A stretch of 41,637 nucleotides of DNA, taken from assembly GCA_016721605.1 (NCBI GenBank), contig JADKHS010000008.1, positions 1-41,637 on the forward strand, read 5' to 3'. Position 1 is the stretch's first letter; every line of letters starts with the position of its first letter. The position numbers were made by a program, and so were the translations under genes. The notes below the pieces were generated by a model. That model was not told where the DNA came from, searched no databases, and was given only the letters and a program-made list of their open reading frames with translations. Below, piece by piece: positions 32,032 through 40,548 of the stretch. This DNA is from Nitrosomonadales bacterium. GTDB lineage: Bacteria > Pseudomonadota > Gammaproteobacteria > Burkholderiales > Gallionellaceae.

Positions 32032-34663
32032 ATGTTCGGCAAAGCAATGCGGACGTTGTTCAACGTAACCTTAGCGTTACTGTCGTATCAATTTAAAGCC
32101 ACCACGAAACTCAAAGGAAAGGTTATGGAAACTGCGGATTTTCCTTCAGCCGAGAAAGAACTTCGTAAGGCTTTGAGTTTGGGAATGAATCCCGCCAAGG
32201 TGTCGTCTGATTTGGGCAAGACTATGCTTATGCAAGGTAAATTTCAGGCGGTTTTGGATGAAATCAAGCAGGTTCCAGGAGAAAAAGAATCTGCTGAAAT
32301 ATCAGTTTTGCATGGCAATGCTTATTTAGCTTTAGGCAAAGGCAAGGAAGCCAAGGAATCGTTTGAGCAGGCCCTGAAGAATAAACCCCGATTTTCCAGA
32401 CGCGCTTATCGGGTTAGCTAGGCATTCGATTACGGAGAAAAATATCGATGCCGCAACAGGCTTCACCGAACAAGCGGTAACCAAAAATCCAAAAAACACG
32501 GATGTGGTGCTTTTTAAAGGTGACCTTCTGCGTGCCCAAGGAAAAACAGACCTTGCCCTTGCCGCTTATGACCAAGCTTTAAAATTGCAGCCGGATAATA
32601 ACTCTGCCCACATCAACAAGGCCTTTTTGGAAATTGATGCGGGAAATTCGATTTGGCCAAAGCGGATATCGACGCGGCACGCAAACATCGCCGAACAGCC
32701 TAACCACTACCTATGCGCAAGCCCTGCTTGATTTCCGCCAGGAAAGCATGCTGCGGCGTTGGAATCGTTGCAGACAGTCCTACGTGCGGCACCAGAACAT
32801 ATGCCTAGCGTTTTACTGGCAGGTGCCGTGCAGTTCGCCCTTGGATCATTGCCGCAAGCCGAACAACATTTGAAAAAATATCTGGAAAGGGACCCAGGCA
32901 ATCTCTACGCCCGTAAATTGATGGCATGCACGTTATTAAAAAGCCACCGCACACAAAACGCAATTGATGTATTGGCGCCAGCGCTTAAAGCCGCGCAACA
33001 AGATGATCTCCAATTACTGGCGCTTGCGGGTGAAACGTATATGCAGGCCGGAGACTACACAAAGGCGACGGAATACTTTGCAAAGGCCAGCGCGCTGGCG
33101 CCGAAAGCGGCAGAACTCCATACCGCTCTGGGTTTGAGCAAACTAGCGCTAGGCGAGAATGACCGTGCGGTAGCTGAAATGGAAACAGCAGCAGCAATGG
33201 ACACCAAATCACCTAAGGCAGGTATCTTGCTGGTGATGACCCACCTTCGCCTCAAGGAATACGACAAAGCACTTGCAACGGTAAAGGCTCTTGAAAAAGA
33301 ACAGCCTGACAACCCCCTTGCTCACAACCTGAAAGGCGCTGCCTACTTGGGCAAAAATGATAGCACTGCCGCACGCGCGAGTTTTGAGAAGGCGCTTTTC
33401 ATACAACCCACCAATTTCCCTGCTGTGATGAGTCTTGTACAGCTTGACATGCGGGACAAAAAGCCGGATGTGGCCAAAAAGCGCCTTGAGGCTATGCTCG
33501 AAAAAGACAAGAAAAATTCTCAAATCATGACTGCGCTGGCCGGTCTTGCGACCGCCCAAGAACAGACCAAAGAAGCTACTACCTGGCTAGAGAAGTCCAG
33601 CAATGAAAACCCGGACGCATTGCAGCCAGCCATGCTATTGGTCATTCATTATTTACGCATAGGTGAAAAACAAAAAGCGCTTACCCTCGCCCAAAAACTT
33701 CAAGGCTCCAACTCCGGCAGCCCAGAGGTTCTGAATATTCTGGCGCAAGCCCAATTCGCTAATGACGACAAGCCGGCCGCTTTGGAAACCTACACTAGGC
33801 TTGCCGCCATGAAGCCGGACTCTGCCCCTGCCCAATTTTTCATCGCTACGGTTCACATGGCAATGAAAACGAGTCGGCAGCATCGGACGCCCTCAAAAAT
33901 CACTATCATTGCAATCAGATTATTTAGACGCACAATTGGCTCTAGCCTCTTTGGAGCCAACAAGGGCAATTATGAGCAAGCCCTCACAATTGCCCGGCAA
34001 GTTCAGAAAAAACTTTAAATCCTGTAGGCTTTGAGCTGGAGGGTGATGTATGATTGCGCAAAAAATCTGATTTAGCAGTGAGGCCTACGAACAGGCATTC
34101 ACTATCAGCAAAACTGGCCCGCTCATGGTGAAATTGCACGCTTCCTCGGCCAAGCCGGTAAAGGCAAGGTTGCGGACGCCCGCCTAGCCCAATGGCTAAA
34201 AGATCACCCTGCCGATGTACCCACCCGCATGTATCAGGCAGGAATTTATCTTGCCAGCAAGCAGAATAAAGCCGCTATCGAACAATACCAAGCTGTGTTG
34301 CAGCAAAATGCAAAAAACATTCCTGCGTTGAACAATCTTGCTTGGCTCTATCAACAGGAAAAAGATCCCCGTGCCTTGGAGTATGCCGAGAAAGCCAACC
34401 AACTTGCTCCTGACAATCCGGCAATACTCGACACCTGGGGTTGGATGCTGGTGGAGCAAGGTAATACAAATCGTGGCTTACCGCTTTTACAAAAGGCTGT
34501 TAATGTGGCACCGGAAGTGGCCGCTATTCGTTATCATTTTGTGCTCGGACTAGTTAAATCTGGAGACAAGGCTAAGGCGCGTAAAGAATTGGAGCAGCTT
34601 TTGGCTACAGGGAAAGCCTTTTCTCAAATTGAGGAAGCAAAAGCTTTGCTGAAGCAGTTATAG
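32032..34663 (+). pseudogene. prsT: PrsT, PEP-CTERM-system TPR-repeat (lipo)protein, frameshifted
   Basis: A long TPR protein, in known systems an envelope lipoprotein, always found with exosortase-A regulatory genes. Open segments (32032-32421, 32504-32731, 32759-34018, 34229-34663) join to about 870 residues of consecutive 34-residue TPR units: AEKELRKALSLGMNPAKVSS, LGNAYLALGKGKEAKESFEQ-like blocks, DLALAAYDQALKLQPDNNSA, LQLLALAGETYMQAGDYTKA, AELHTALGLSKLALGENDRA, AQFANDDKPAALETYTRLAA, NIPALNNLAWLYQQEKDPRA and a C-terminal VKSGDKAKARKELEQLLATG. The central 419 residues are uninterrupted. The N-terminus is incomplete: no lipobox or signal peptide can be read before 32120. Frameshifts lie near 32395, 32650-32745, 33880, 34010 and 34060-34200. 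Confidence 0.92.
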
Positions 34664-35008
34664 TTAGCGACGTGCGGCGTATTTACTGCAATAGAGGGGC
34701 GCTGGGCATACAAGTTTAGGCGCTGCCGATGTGTAACGGGTAACACGCGTAATAACAAGGTGTCCATGTGTTTAATATATGAATTTTCTTGCATTAAGCG
34801 TAGGCTAAACATAAATATAGGCATGATGCCTTAATGTTTGTTTAATTTATGGTGGAGAAACTTATGTTGGGACAATAAGTTGTACTGTTGATTTCCTTCA
34901 GTTATCAATAGCGCTAATGTTATTCCTTTATTTGCCGATATTATGGTAACTGGAAGTGTAACAGGAAGGTGCAATTTTTGTATCCATATAATTTTCTTTA
35001 ACCAAAAC
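34664..35008. other. AT-rich intergenic region after prsT
   Basis: No gene is supported. A short inverted match, AGGCATGATGCCT (about 34819-34831), could form a small hairpin. The stretch is AT-rich and probably holds the promoter of the acyl synthase operon, but I found no sigma-54 site like the one at 37938. Confidence 0.4.
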
Positions 35009-35302
35009 ATGTTTAATTTCATTAGTTCTTTTTTTGGTCTTAAGGGTCGCTACAAAGAAGTAGACGGCCATGAGAAACCGGTTAGACATAGAAAAACAGA
35101 TAAAGGAAATGAAAATTACCAAAGGGAAACAGATTTAGAAGACAAGACCGTTGTCTCTTTTTCGCTCCATGCGTTTAAAAATGTTGTACGCAAGACGCAG
35201 AACACCAAATGGCCGAAACGCAAGTATTCGTGCAACAGCAAAATTACAAAATTCGTCTCGCACAATCCACCAGAAGTTTTACGAGTGCCAGCTTGCTGGT
35301 GA
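35009..35302 (+). CDS. possible small hydrophilic protein upstream of the acyl synthase
   Basis: An open frame starting ATG at 35009 (MFNFISSFFGLKGRYKEVDG) continues as a strongly charged Lys/Glu/Arg-rich sequence for about 60 residues and then overlaps the acyl synthase start at 35209 in another frame. There is no clear ribosome binding site and I recognise no family. The overlapped C-terminal third is probably only a shadow of the synthase. It may be a small gene, or a frameshifted N-terminal extension of the synthase. Confidence 0.25.
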   Translation: MFNFISSFFGLKGRYKEVDGHEKPVRHRKTDKGNENYQRETDLEDKTVVSFSLHAFKNVVRKTQNTKWPKRKYSCNSKITKFVSHNPPEVLRVPACW

Positions 35303-35868
35303 AGCGTATGTACCTTCAGAAAGGTTACGCCGTACCAAATATTCAGAAATTGCCCGATCATATTACCCTGACTGCCTCCCAGAATGGTGTTGAAGCTGGA
35401 ACTATCACTTTAGGCATAGATGCGGGCAATGGTTTGCAGGCAGATGTTAATTACAAGCAAGAAGTTAACCAGCTTAGGGCAGAAGGCCGTCGTTATGTGG
35501 AGTTAACAAAATTCGCGGTAGATCAAACGGTTGGATCAAAACCTGTGCTCGCCGCATTGTTTCATATTGCCTATATTTATGGACGTAAACTACAGCAGCA
35601 GACGGATGTGGTTATTGAAGTGACACCCAAGCATGCCAAATTTTATAAGCGTATGCTCGGATTTGAGCAGATAGGCTCAGAACGCCTAAATAGCCGGGTT
35701 AATACAACTGGAGTTTTGCTACGGCTTGAAATTGAATACGTTGATCGTCAAATTATACTCTGGGGTGGTAAGGCGGATCAGGCTCTGAAGGAACGGTCAT
35801 TGTATCCCTATTTTTTCTCCAAAGAAGATGGAGAAGGCATTGCCCTGCGTTTGCTGCCTACTAAGTGA
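35209..35868 (+). CDS. FeeM-like N-acyl amino acid synthase, exosortase-locus associated
   Basis: A GNAT-fold acyltransferase of the FeeM/autoinducer-synthase-like group, which joins fatty acyl chains (usually from acyl carrier protein) to amino acids or amines. This is one of the few intact genes: 219 residues. Family blocks are TKFAVDQTVGSKPVLAALFH, IAYIYGRKLQQQTDVVIEVT (strand-helix core) and PKHAKFYKRMLGFEQIGSER, the classic C-terminal motif of FeeM and related PEP-CTERM-associated acyltransferases. The N-terminal VQQQNYKIRLAQ and LVKRMYLQKGYAV fit the substrate-binding helices. An in-frame stop lies about 30 bases before ATG 35209, so this start or a later one is used. The ThiF gene follows after 16 bases, indicating an operon. 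The acylated substrate is unknown. Confidence 0.82.
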   Translation: MAETQVFVQQQNYKIRLAQSTRSFTSASLLVKRMYLQKGYAVPNIQKLPDHITLTASQNGVEAGTITLGIDAGNGLQADVNYKQEVNQLRAEGRRYVELTKFAVDQTVGSKPVLAALFHIAYIYGRKLQQQTDVVIEVTPKHAKFYKRMLGFEQIGSERLNSRVNTTGVLLRLEIEYVDRQIILWGGKADQALKERSLYPYFFSKEDGEGIALRLLPTK

Positions 35869-35884
35869 CTAACCGCCCTTATAT

Positions 35885-36740
35885 ATGCCATCTTTCGATT
35901 ACAACACTGCTTTTTCCCGCAATATCGGTTGGTTGACACAAGCCGAACAAGCCCGCCTCCGAAATGCCCGGATTGCTATCGCAGGTATGGGTGGAGTAGG
36001 GGGGATTCATCTTGTAACGCTTGCACGACTTGGTGTCGGAAAATTTAACATTGCTGATTTTGATACATTTGACCTGGTTAATTTCAATCGTCAAGCGGGT
36101 GCGGGTATGCGCACCTTGGGGTTAGAGAAGGTTAATGTTATGGCTGAACAGGCGCGTGAAATTAATCCAGAATTGGATATTCGGGTTTTTCAGAAGGGAT
36201 CAACGAACAGAATCTCGATGATTTTTTAATTGGAGTAGATGTCTATGTTGATGGCTTGGATTTTTCGTGTTTGAAGCCCGTGAAGCCGTGTATCGGGCTT
36301 GTGAACGGCTCCAGATACCTGCCGTCATTGCAGCTCCGCTTGGCATGGGCGCTGCTGTCGTCAATATTTTGCCAGGGCATATGAGTTTTGAAGATTTTTT
36401 CTGTTTGAATAGCGTGTCAGACGAAGAAAAGGCGCTGCGTTTTCTGCTGGGACTCTCTCCCGCCCTGCTTCAGCGCGGCTATTTGGTTGACCCATCTACC
36501 GTGGATCTCGCTTCCCGGCGCGGCCCATCTACAGCCATGGCCTGTCAATTATGTGCTGGTGTGGCTGCCACCGAGGCACTTAAGATACTACTCCGACGCG
36601 GCCCGGTTCGCGCGGCGCCACATGGCTACCACCAATTTGATGCCTACCGCAACAAACTGGTTCACACTTAGCGACCCGGTGGTAACCGCAATCCTTTGCA
36701 GCGGATTGGGTTGGCCATCGCCGCCATCAACTCGGCTTAA
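35885..36740 (+). pseudogene. ThiF/MoeB/E1-like adenylyltransferase, frameshifted and with an in-frame amber codon
   Basis: E1-like enzymes adenylate a C-terminal carboxylate, usually of a small protein or peptide. Start at 35885. The first segment has the nucleotide-binding loop IAIAGMGGVGGIHLVTLARL and FNIADFDTFDLVNFNRQAG with the conserved Asp and Arg. After two frameshifts near 36205-36265, VDVYVDGLDF leads to AREAVYRACERLQIPAVIAA, PLGMGAAVVNILPGHMSFED, and MACQLCAGVAATEALKILL. The frame then meets TAG at 36669 where the reading H-T-x-R-P-G-G-N-R-N-P would have Trp; reading through gives a natural end at 36740. No rhodanese or zinc-Cys pairs are seen, unlike MoeB. The nitroreductase-like gene begins six bases later. 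Confidence 0.82.
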
Positions 36741-36746
36741 GTTGAT

Positions 36747-37803
36747 ATGGATCGTTTCAATCAGGATACGCCACTTTATCCTGGAAAACGCCATCATGGC
36801 TCCCCTCAGCGGATAACCAACATCGAATTCGCCAGTTAATCGAAGACACCATTTATATCCGCTATACTGAAACTGAACTCCCTCTTCAAGGAGGCTACAG
36901 GCGGTGCTCGCACTGCTGTCTCTGGGAGCAGTAGCGGAAAACCTTACCATTGCTGCTAGCCGTTTTGGCATAGGTACGAAAACGGTTCTATTGCCCGACC
37001 CGACACAGCCCAATCTCATCATGCAAATTCGTTTGCAAGCGGGCCAAACAGAAATTGATCCCCTATGGCGGCACATCCCTTTACGCCACACCAACCGTCG
37101 TGTGCACTTTCGCGGGCCTAAGATGACTGACGCAGAGCGAAGTCAACTGGATGCCGCCGCACGTACCTACTCCGCCTGCCAACTGGTTTGGTTGGATGAA
37201 CCAAATCGGCGTAGACAAGCCCTCCGTCTTATGCGTCAGGCGGAGACCGAGCGCTTCCATAACCGCATCCTGCACGAAGAACTGTTCTCCGCCATCCGCT
37301 TTGATGCAGGTTGGCGCAGCGCATGTTCGGAAGGTTTGCCACCGGGCGCTCTAGGTGTAGAGCCACCGCTGCGCGCTTTTTTTGCCTTGTTGCGCCATTG
37401 GCCAGTTATGCGATTGGCCAATTTGCTGGGGGCACACCACATGCTGGGCTGGCGCGCCTGCGACCTGCCTTGTCGGCTGGCACCCCACTTGGGTTTACTG
37501 GCTGTAAAAAATACTGACAATCAGGCAGTGTTTGATGCCGGGCGGGCTTTTCAGCGCCTCTGGCTGGGAGTGATAAGCCAGGGACGCGTCTTTGCAGCCC
37601 ATGCCGGCCTCGGCCTTTTTGCCTTGGAGGGGCACAAGCGGAGGGTATTTCGGCAGGCTTGCAGTACAAATTTGGCGGAAAGCTGGAAGGCCAGTTTGGA
37701 CGGCGCTATTCCGTTAATGTTATTCAGAATTGGACGTGCGCAACCGTTATCGATTGTGGCGGGGCGCTGGGAAGTGGGGAATTATTTGGGGAATAATAAA
37801 TAA
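36747..37803 (+). pseudogene. nitroreductase-like flavoprotein, N-terminal region damaged
   Basis: Nitroreductase-fold enzymes bind FMN and oxidise or reduce small molecules; some act on peptide heterocycles. A likely start at 36747 gives MDRFNQDTPLYPGKRHHGSP. Shifts near 36820 and 36900 precede the long open segment, which has LGAVAENLTIAASRFGIGTK and LRHTNRRVHFRGPKMTDAER, typical of this group, then a long C-terminal part with FFALLRHWPVMRLANLLGAH, NTDNQAVFDAGRAFQRLWLG and HAGLGLFALEGHKRRVFRQA. The expected N-terminal FMN loop (A-P-S-G-D-N-x-Q-P-W type) cannot be found, so about 50-60 residues may be missing. It ends at 37803 and is the third gene of the acyl synthase operon. Confidence 0.72.
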
Positions 37804-37937
37804 GGAGTGTACCCCGCTCTTGCCGTTGTATGAAATTTCCTAAAATCATGTATAGGTTTGTCGAAAAATTTACATAGCTGGATGTGTTAAGTTTCGAATT
37901 GTTCATAATAGTATGATTATATGCGATAATAATTTTG

Positions 37938-37953
37938 TGGCACGAATGCTGCT
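37938..37953 (+). promoter_or_regulatory. sigma-54 promoter of the PEP-CTERM gene
   Basis: TGGCACGAATGCTGCT matches the sigma-54 consensus TGGCACRNNNNTTGCW with one mismatch, including the invariant GG and GC at the right spacing. It lies about 78 bases before the start codon at 38031. PrsR, encoded in this window, is a GAFTGA-bearing sigma-54 activator, which makes it the likely regulator. Confidence 0.8.
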
Positions 37954-38030
37954 TTACATATAACGTAAGAAATAGGATTGGCCTTTTTCTTGAGATAAAA
38001 AATACAAACTGAACTATAAGGACCTTAATC

Positions 38031-38887
38031 ATGAAGACAATAGGATATAGAAAAAAATTAATAGCGGTCGCTGTTGGAACCTTGTTATCGCTGGGAATGG
38101 CCGCTAATGCAATGGCATTGCCACAATTTCAGGTTGATCCAAATATGGACGGCAATACTGCCTCAGGTACATTTTATGCGACATCTGTTTCAGGTAGTTC
38201 GTCTGAGCGCCTGACCGTAGATCCAATAGCGAAGACCTTATCTACTACTTTTGGCTATCTTACATTTAGCGGTTTTACTAATGATGGCCCATCGGGATTC
38301 ACTGGGGCAGTAAATGCTGTAGATAGTGGTCTTGGAAATACTTACCAGCTTTATCTTACTTTTAATTTGGTTGCGCAGTTAACCACTGGAGCTCTTGGAA
38401 CTGCTGGTAGTAATTACCAATTAACAAGTTTGAATTTCGAATTATGGCGAGATAATCATGTGTCTAATGTTGATCCTTTGAAAACAGGTTTCGTAGCTGC
38501 TACTCTTGCTGCAAATGCATCGATTACAAACAATGGTGATGATATCAAACTAGGTTCCGGGTCTCTGATTTCTGGTGTAGCGAGTCTTACACCCGGGGCT
38601 CCAGGATTTACAATGGGAGCAGCTTTGAATTCGGCGACTAGTTACACGAATACGGCAGATGGAGATAAGTATTTTTTTGACCCTTCCCATTTTATAATCT
38701 TGCGTTCAATGCGTTCAATAATACTGGTTCAGGTGTAACATCAAATGGACAATATGTAGCGATCAATAGTGCTGCAGGTGTTGTTGACTTTAATACTCGA
38801 CAAGTTCCAGAGCCGACTACACTCGCTCTGTTGGGTATTGGTTTGTTGGGTATTGGTACATCTTTACGTAAACGTAAAATTATTTAA
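38031..38887 (+). pseudogene. PEP-CTERM surface protein, PepA-like, one frameshift
   Basis: A secreted protein sorted by an exosortase. ATG at 38031 follows AAGGA. The signal peptide (KKLIAVAVGTLLSLGMAANA then MA-LP) is clear. The mature part is Gly/Ser/Thr/Asn-rich beta-sandwich-like sequence: LPQFQVDPNMDGNTASGTFY, LTSLNFELWRDNHVSN, NNGDDIKLGSGSLISGVASL, DGDKYFFDPS. The frame is lost near 38688 where a C run is one base short; the other frame continues FYNLAFNAFNNTGSGV and ends VPEPTTLALLGIGLLGIGTS plus LRKRK, a full PEP-CTERM signal (PEP motif, helix, basic tail). About 285 residues. The arrangement of blocks resembles flocculation-associated PepA; that identity is inference. Confidence 0.92.
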
Positions 38888-38916
38888 TTGAAGTTTTGGG
38901 TAACTGTTTACCAATA

Positions 38917-38952
38917 AATAGCCAACGCCTATTTGTCAGGCGCTGGCTATTT
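38917..38952 (+). terminator. rho-independent-type hairpin after the PEP-CTERM gene
   Basis: AATAGCCAACGCC pairs with GGCGCTGGCTATT with one mismatch in 13, around a loop of about ten bases. It starts 30 bases after the stop codon and is followed by TTTAAG. The stem is long and strong, so it should end the transcript, although the T run is short. Confidence 0.8.
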
Positions 38953-38973
38953 TAAGTAGTATAAAAAGAACAT

Positions 38974-38985
38974 CAATGGGGTCAG
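38974..38985 (+). repeat. TGGGGTCA motif, copy 1
   Basis: CAATGGGGTCAG lies just after the terminator and matches the tandem copies at 39702-39735 beyond the parDE genes. Similar motifs often edge REP-like or small mobile units, but here I only see the match. Confidence 0.5.
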
Positions 38986-39047
38986 ACTCGATTGATTGTG
39001 GCCTCCAAAATCGCTGATTTAGTTTTGCGCATCGCAATTTGCCGCCA

Positions 39048-39370
39048 TTAATTACTCGTCCTCTGTGCAAGGACGACAGGAAGATCGCGCGCGCTGTGCA
39101 AGATACGGATCACATCAATATAGACCACCGCTCGATGTAAAACACCAGATGCTTTTCAAATCCTGATACCGGACAGACGCGCAAGCCTTCAAGCATAGGT
39201 AAATAGGCGTAGCGCAAAGAACCAACCCCAAGCTGCGCTCCAATCAGATCAAAGACTTTCTGTGTTGCATCCATAAAACGCAGCGCCGCGCCTAAATCGT
39301 CGCGCGCAATATAATCTGTCAGCGCGTCAATCTCTCTATCGGCACGAGGGCGAACACGAACAGGTTTCAT
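39048..39370 (-). pseudogene. ParE/RelE-type toxin, C-terminal frameshift
   Basis: A ribonuclease- or gyrase-type toxin of the ParE/RelE fold. Start at 39370 overlaps the antitoxin stop (ATGA). The sequence VRPRADREIDALTDYIARDD, LGAALRFMDATQKVFDLIG, and GLRVCPVSGFEKHLVFYIER is typical, with the family's Arg and aromatic core residues. The frame breaks near 39130; the neighbouring frame continues VVYIDVIRILHSARDLPVVL to a stop at 39048, which is the usual ParE ending. About 105 residues. Confidence 0.88.
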
Positions 39371-39618
39371 TTTGCGTCGTGTCTCTGCGTTAAAGCGGTG
39401 CGCTTATTTTTCCAATAATTATCATCAGCGGGGATAGCCGGGCCCGATTCCAGTCCTTCCATTATCAACGCCGCCAGATGTTGTTCCGCACGCCTGACTT
39501 GATCCTTGCGAATCAGGTCACGGACATATTCGCTCGATGTGCTATAGCCGCCATCTTGAACCTGATGATCCACAAAATCTTTCATGGTCTCAGGAAGAGA
39601 TATATTCATGGCTGTCAT
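39367..39618 (-). CDS. ParD-family antitoxin
   Basis: An intact 83-residue ribbon-helix-helix antitoxin. Start at 39618 has GAGG about ten bases upstream. The N-terminal MNISLPETMKDFVDHQVQDG and YSTSSEYVRDLIRKDQVRR form the DNA-binding ribbon-helix-helix, and the C-terminal acidic tail should wrap the toxin. ATG at 39618 is followed by a second Met three codons later. It precedes and overlaps the toxin gene by four bases, the standard parDE order, and probably autoregulates the pair. Confidence 0.92.
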   Translation of the reverse strand: MTAMNISLPETMKDFVDHQVQDGGYSTSSEYVRDLIRKDQVRRAEQHLAALIMEGLESGPAIPADDNYWKNKRTALTQRHDAK

Positions 39619-39701
39619 TTAAAGTTACCTCAAAAAATAAGACATAAAAACACTATGGCAAATGTTGCCAAATAAGTCCACTTAAATAATTTCAGCGCAT
39701 T

Positions 39702-39735
39702 CAAGGTTTAATGGGGTCAAGGTTCAATGGGGTCA
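39702..39735 (+). repeat. 16-base tandem repeat with TGGGGTCA motif
   Basis: CAAGGTTTAATGGGGT (39702) is followed directly by CAAGGTTCAATGGGGT (39718) and then CAG. It repeats the CAATGGGGTCAG seen at 38974, so the motif edges the parDE pair on both sides. Confidence 0.75.
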
Positions 39736-39807
39736 GTGTCAACATATGGGCATAGCGGTCTTGGATAGCATTATTTTTCAATAATGGCACGCACCCCGGC
39801 TAGAGTT

Positions 39808-40119
39808 TTAGGGGATGAGGCGGTTATTGGCTTTGATGCGGTCTACCCAGTAATCTGGGGAGACGATGTTGGTGCAGACAGCAATCACAACTATCCGCTC
39901 TGCCCTGATGATATAAAGCATCTTGTATGGAAAACGATCCAATATAAAACGCCGCACCGGCCCCGATCTCAATTTGCCAGGCAAGCGGACGTTGTTGAAT
40001 CAGCCTGGCAGCCGATTCCGCCTCACGCTTGAAAGACTCGCCCAATCCTTGTTGCAGTCGACAAAAGCGCTTTTGTCTCAGCCAGTTCGTCACGGGCAAG
40101 CGTTAAAAATAAGCTGCAC
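39808..40119 (-). pseudogene. second RelE/ParE-family toxin, frameshifted
   Basis: Reverse-strand reading from GTG at 40119 gives VQLIF, LTLARDELAETKA, then, in the next frame, QQGLGESFKREAESAARLIQ and QRPLAWQIEIGAG, and, in a third, RRFILDRFPYKMLYIIR and VVIAVCTNIVSPDYW, ending WVDRIKANNRLIP at 39808. The order of blocks and the RRF-x-LDRFPY core are typical of plasmid-stabilisation (ParE/RelE) toxins. About 100 residues. Two or three frameshifts. The exact start is uncertain because it overlaps the end of the antitoxin. Confidence 0.75.
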
Positions 40120-40327
40120 TATAAATCCCCTGAATACTTCTTCCATTGGGGAAACTGTCCAGCAGCCCTTCATCGTAGGCTTACTCGGCGTAATGCTCCT
40201 CCTGCCAGACGCGGTCAATTTCATGATCAGGCTTATCTAAACTGGTGTGCAACAGTTCCAGCAACAAAAATAACGATCTGAAGCTTTCCAGGTTCAATGC
40301 CTGCTCTATCACTTCGGCGGTACTCAT
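40120..40327 (-). pseudogene. addiction-module antitoxin component, frameshifted
   Basis: Start at 40327 gives STAEVIEQALNLESF and LLELLHTSLDKPDHEIDRVW, which is the pattern of the 'putative addiction module component' family. After a shift near 40190, AYDEGLLDSFP and a C-terminal stretch that in one frame reads PMEEVF, the usual family ending. About 70-75 residues. It precedes the toxin in the expected order. Confidence 0.72.
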
Positions 40328-40548
40328 GCCATTTCTCCCTTTCTGCCAATAGTTTACTAAAGGACACTTCTAAAAATTCAGATTTGCGAGCATCCCCCTG
40401 AGGATTGCCTGGTTAACCTGTCCGTCACAATACTTTGTTGCTCACAAAAAATGTTTCCTTACATATCAGCCATACTGCTGCGTCAACATTTTTTATTCGC
40501 GCCTAGTCTTGTTTAGAGCTCTTAATTTTTAAGCGCCTAAAATAATCT

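Noticed and set aside
25744..38887. An exosortase (XrtA) gene expected in this locus
   Set aside because: I looked for a multi-helix protein with the exosortase Cys/Arg/His motifs and found none; it must lie outside the window.
39784..40032. Plus-strand open frame upstream of the second toxin-antitoxin pair
   Set aside because: The reverse strand reads as a RelE/ParE toxin across frames; the plus frame is its shadow.
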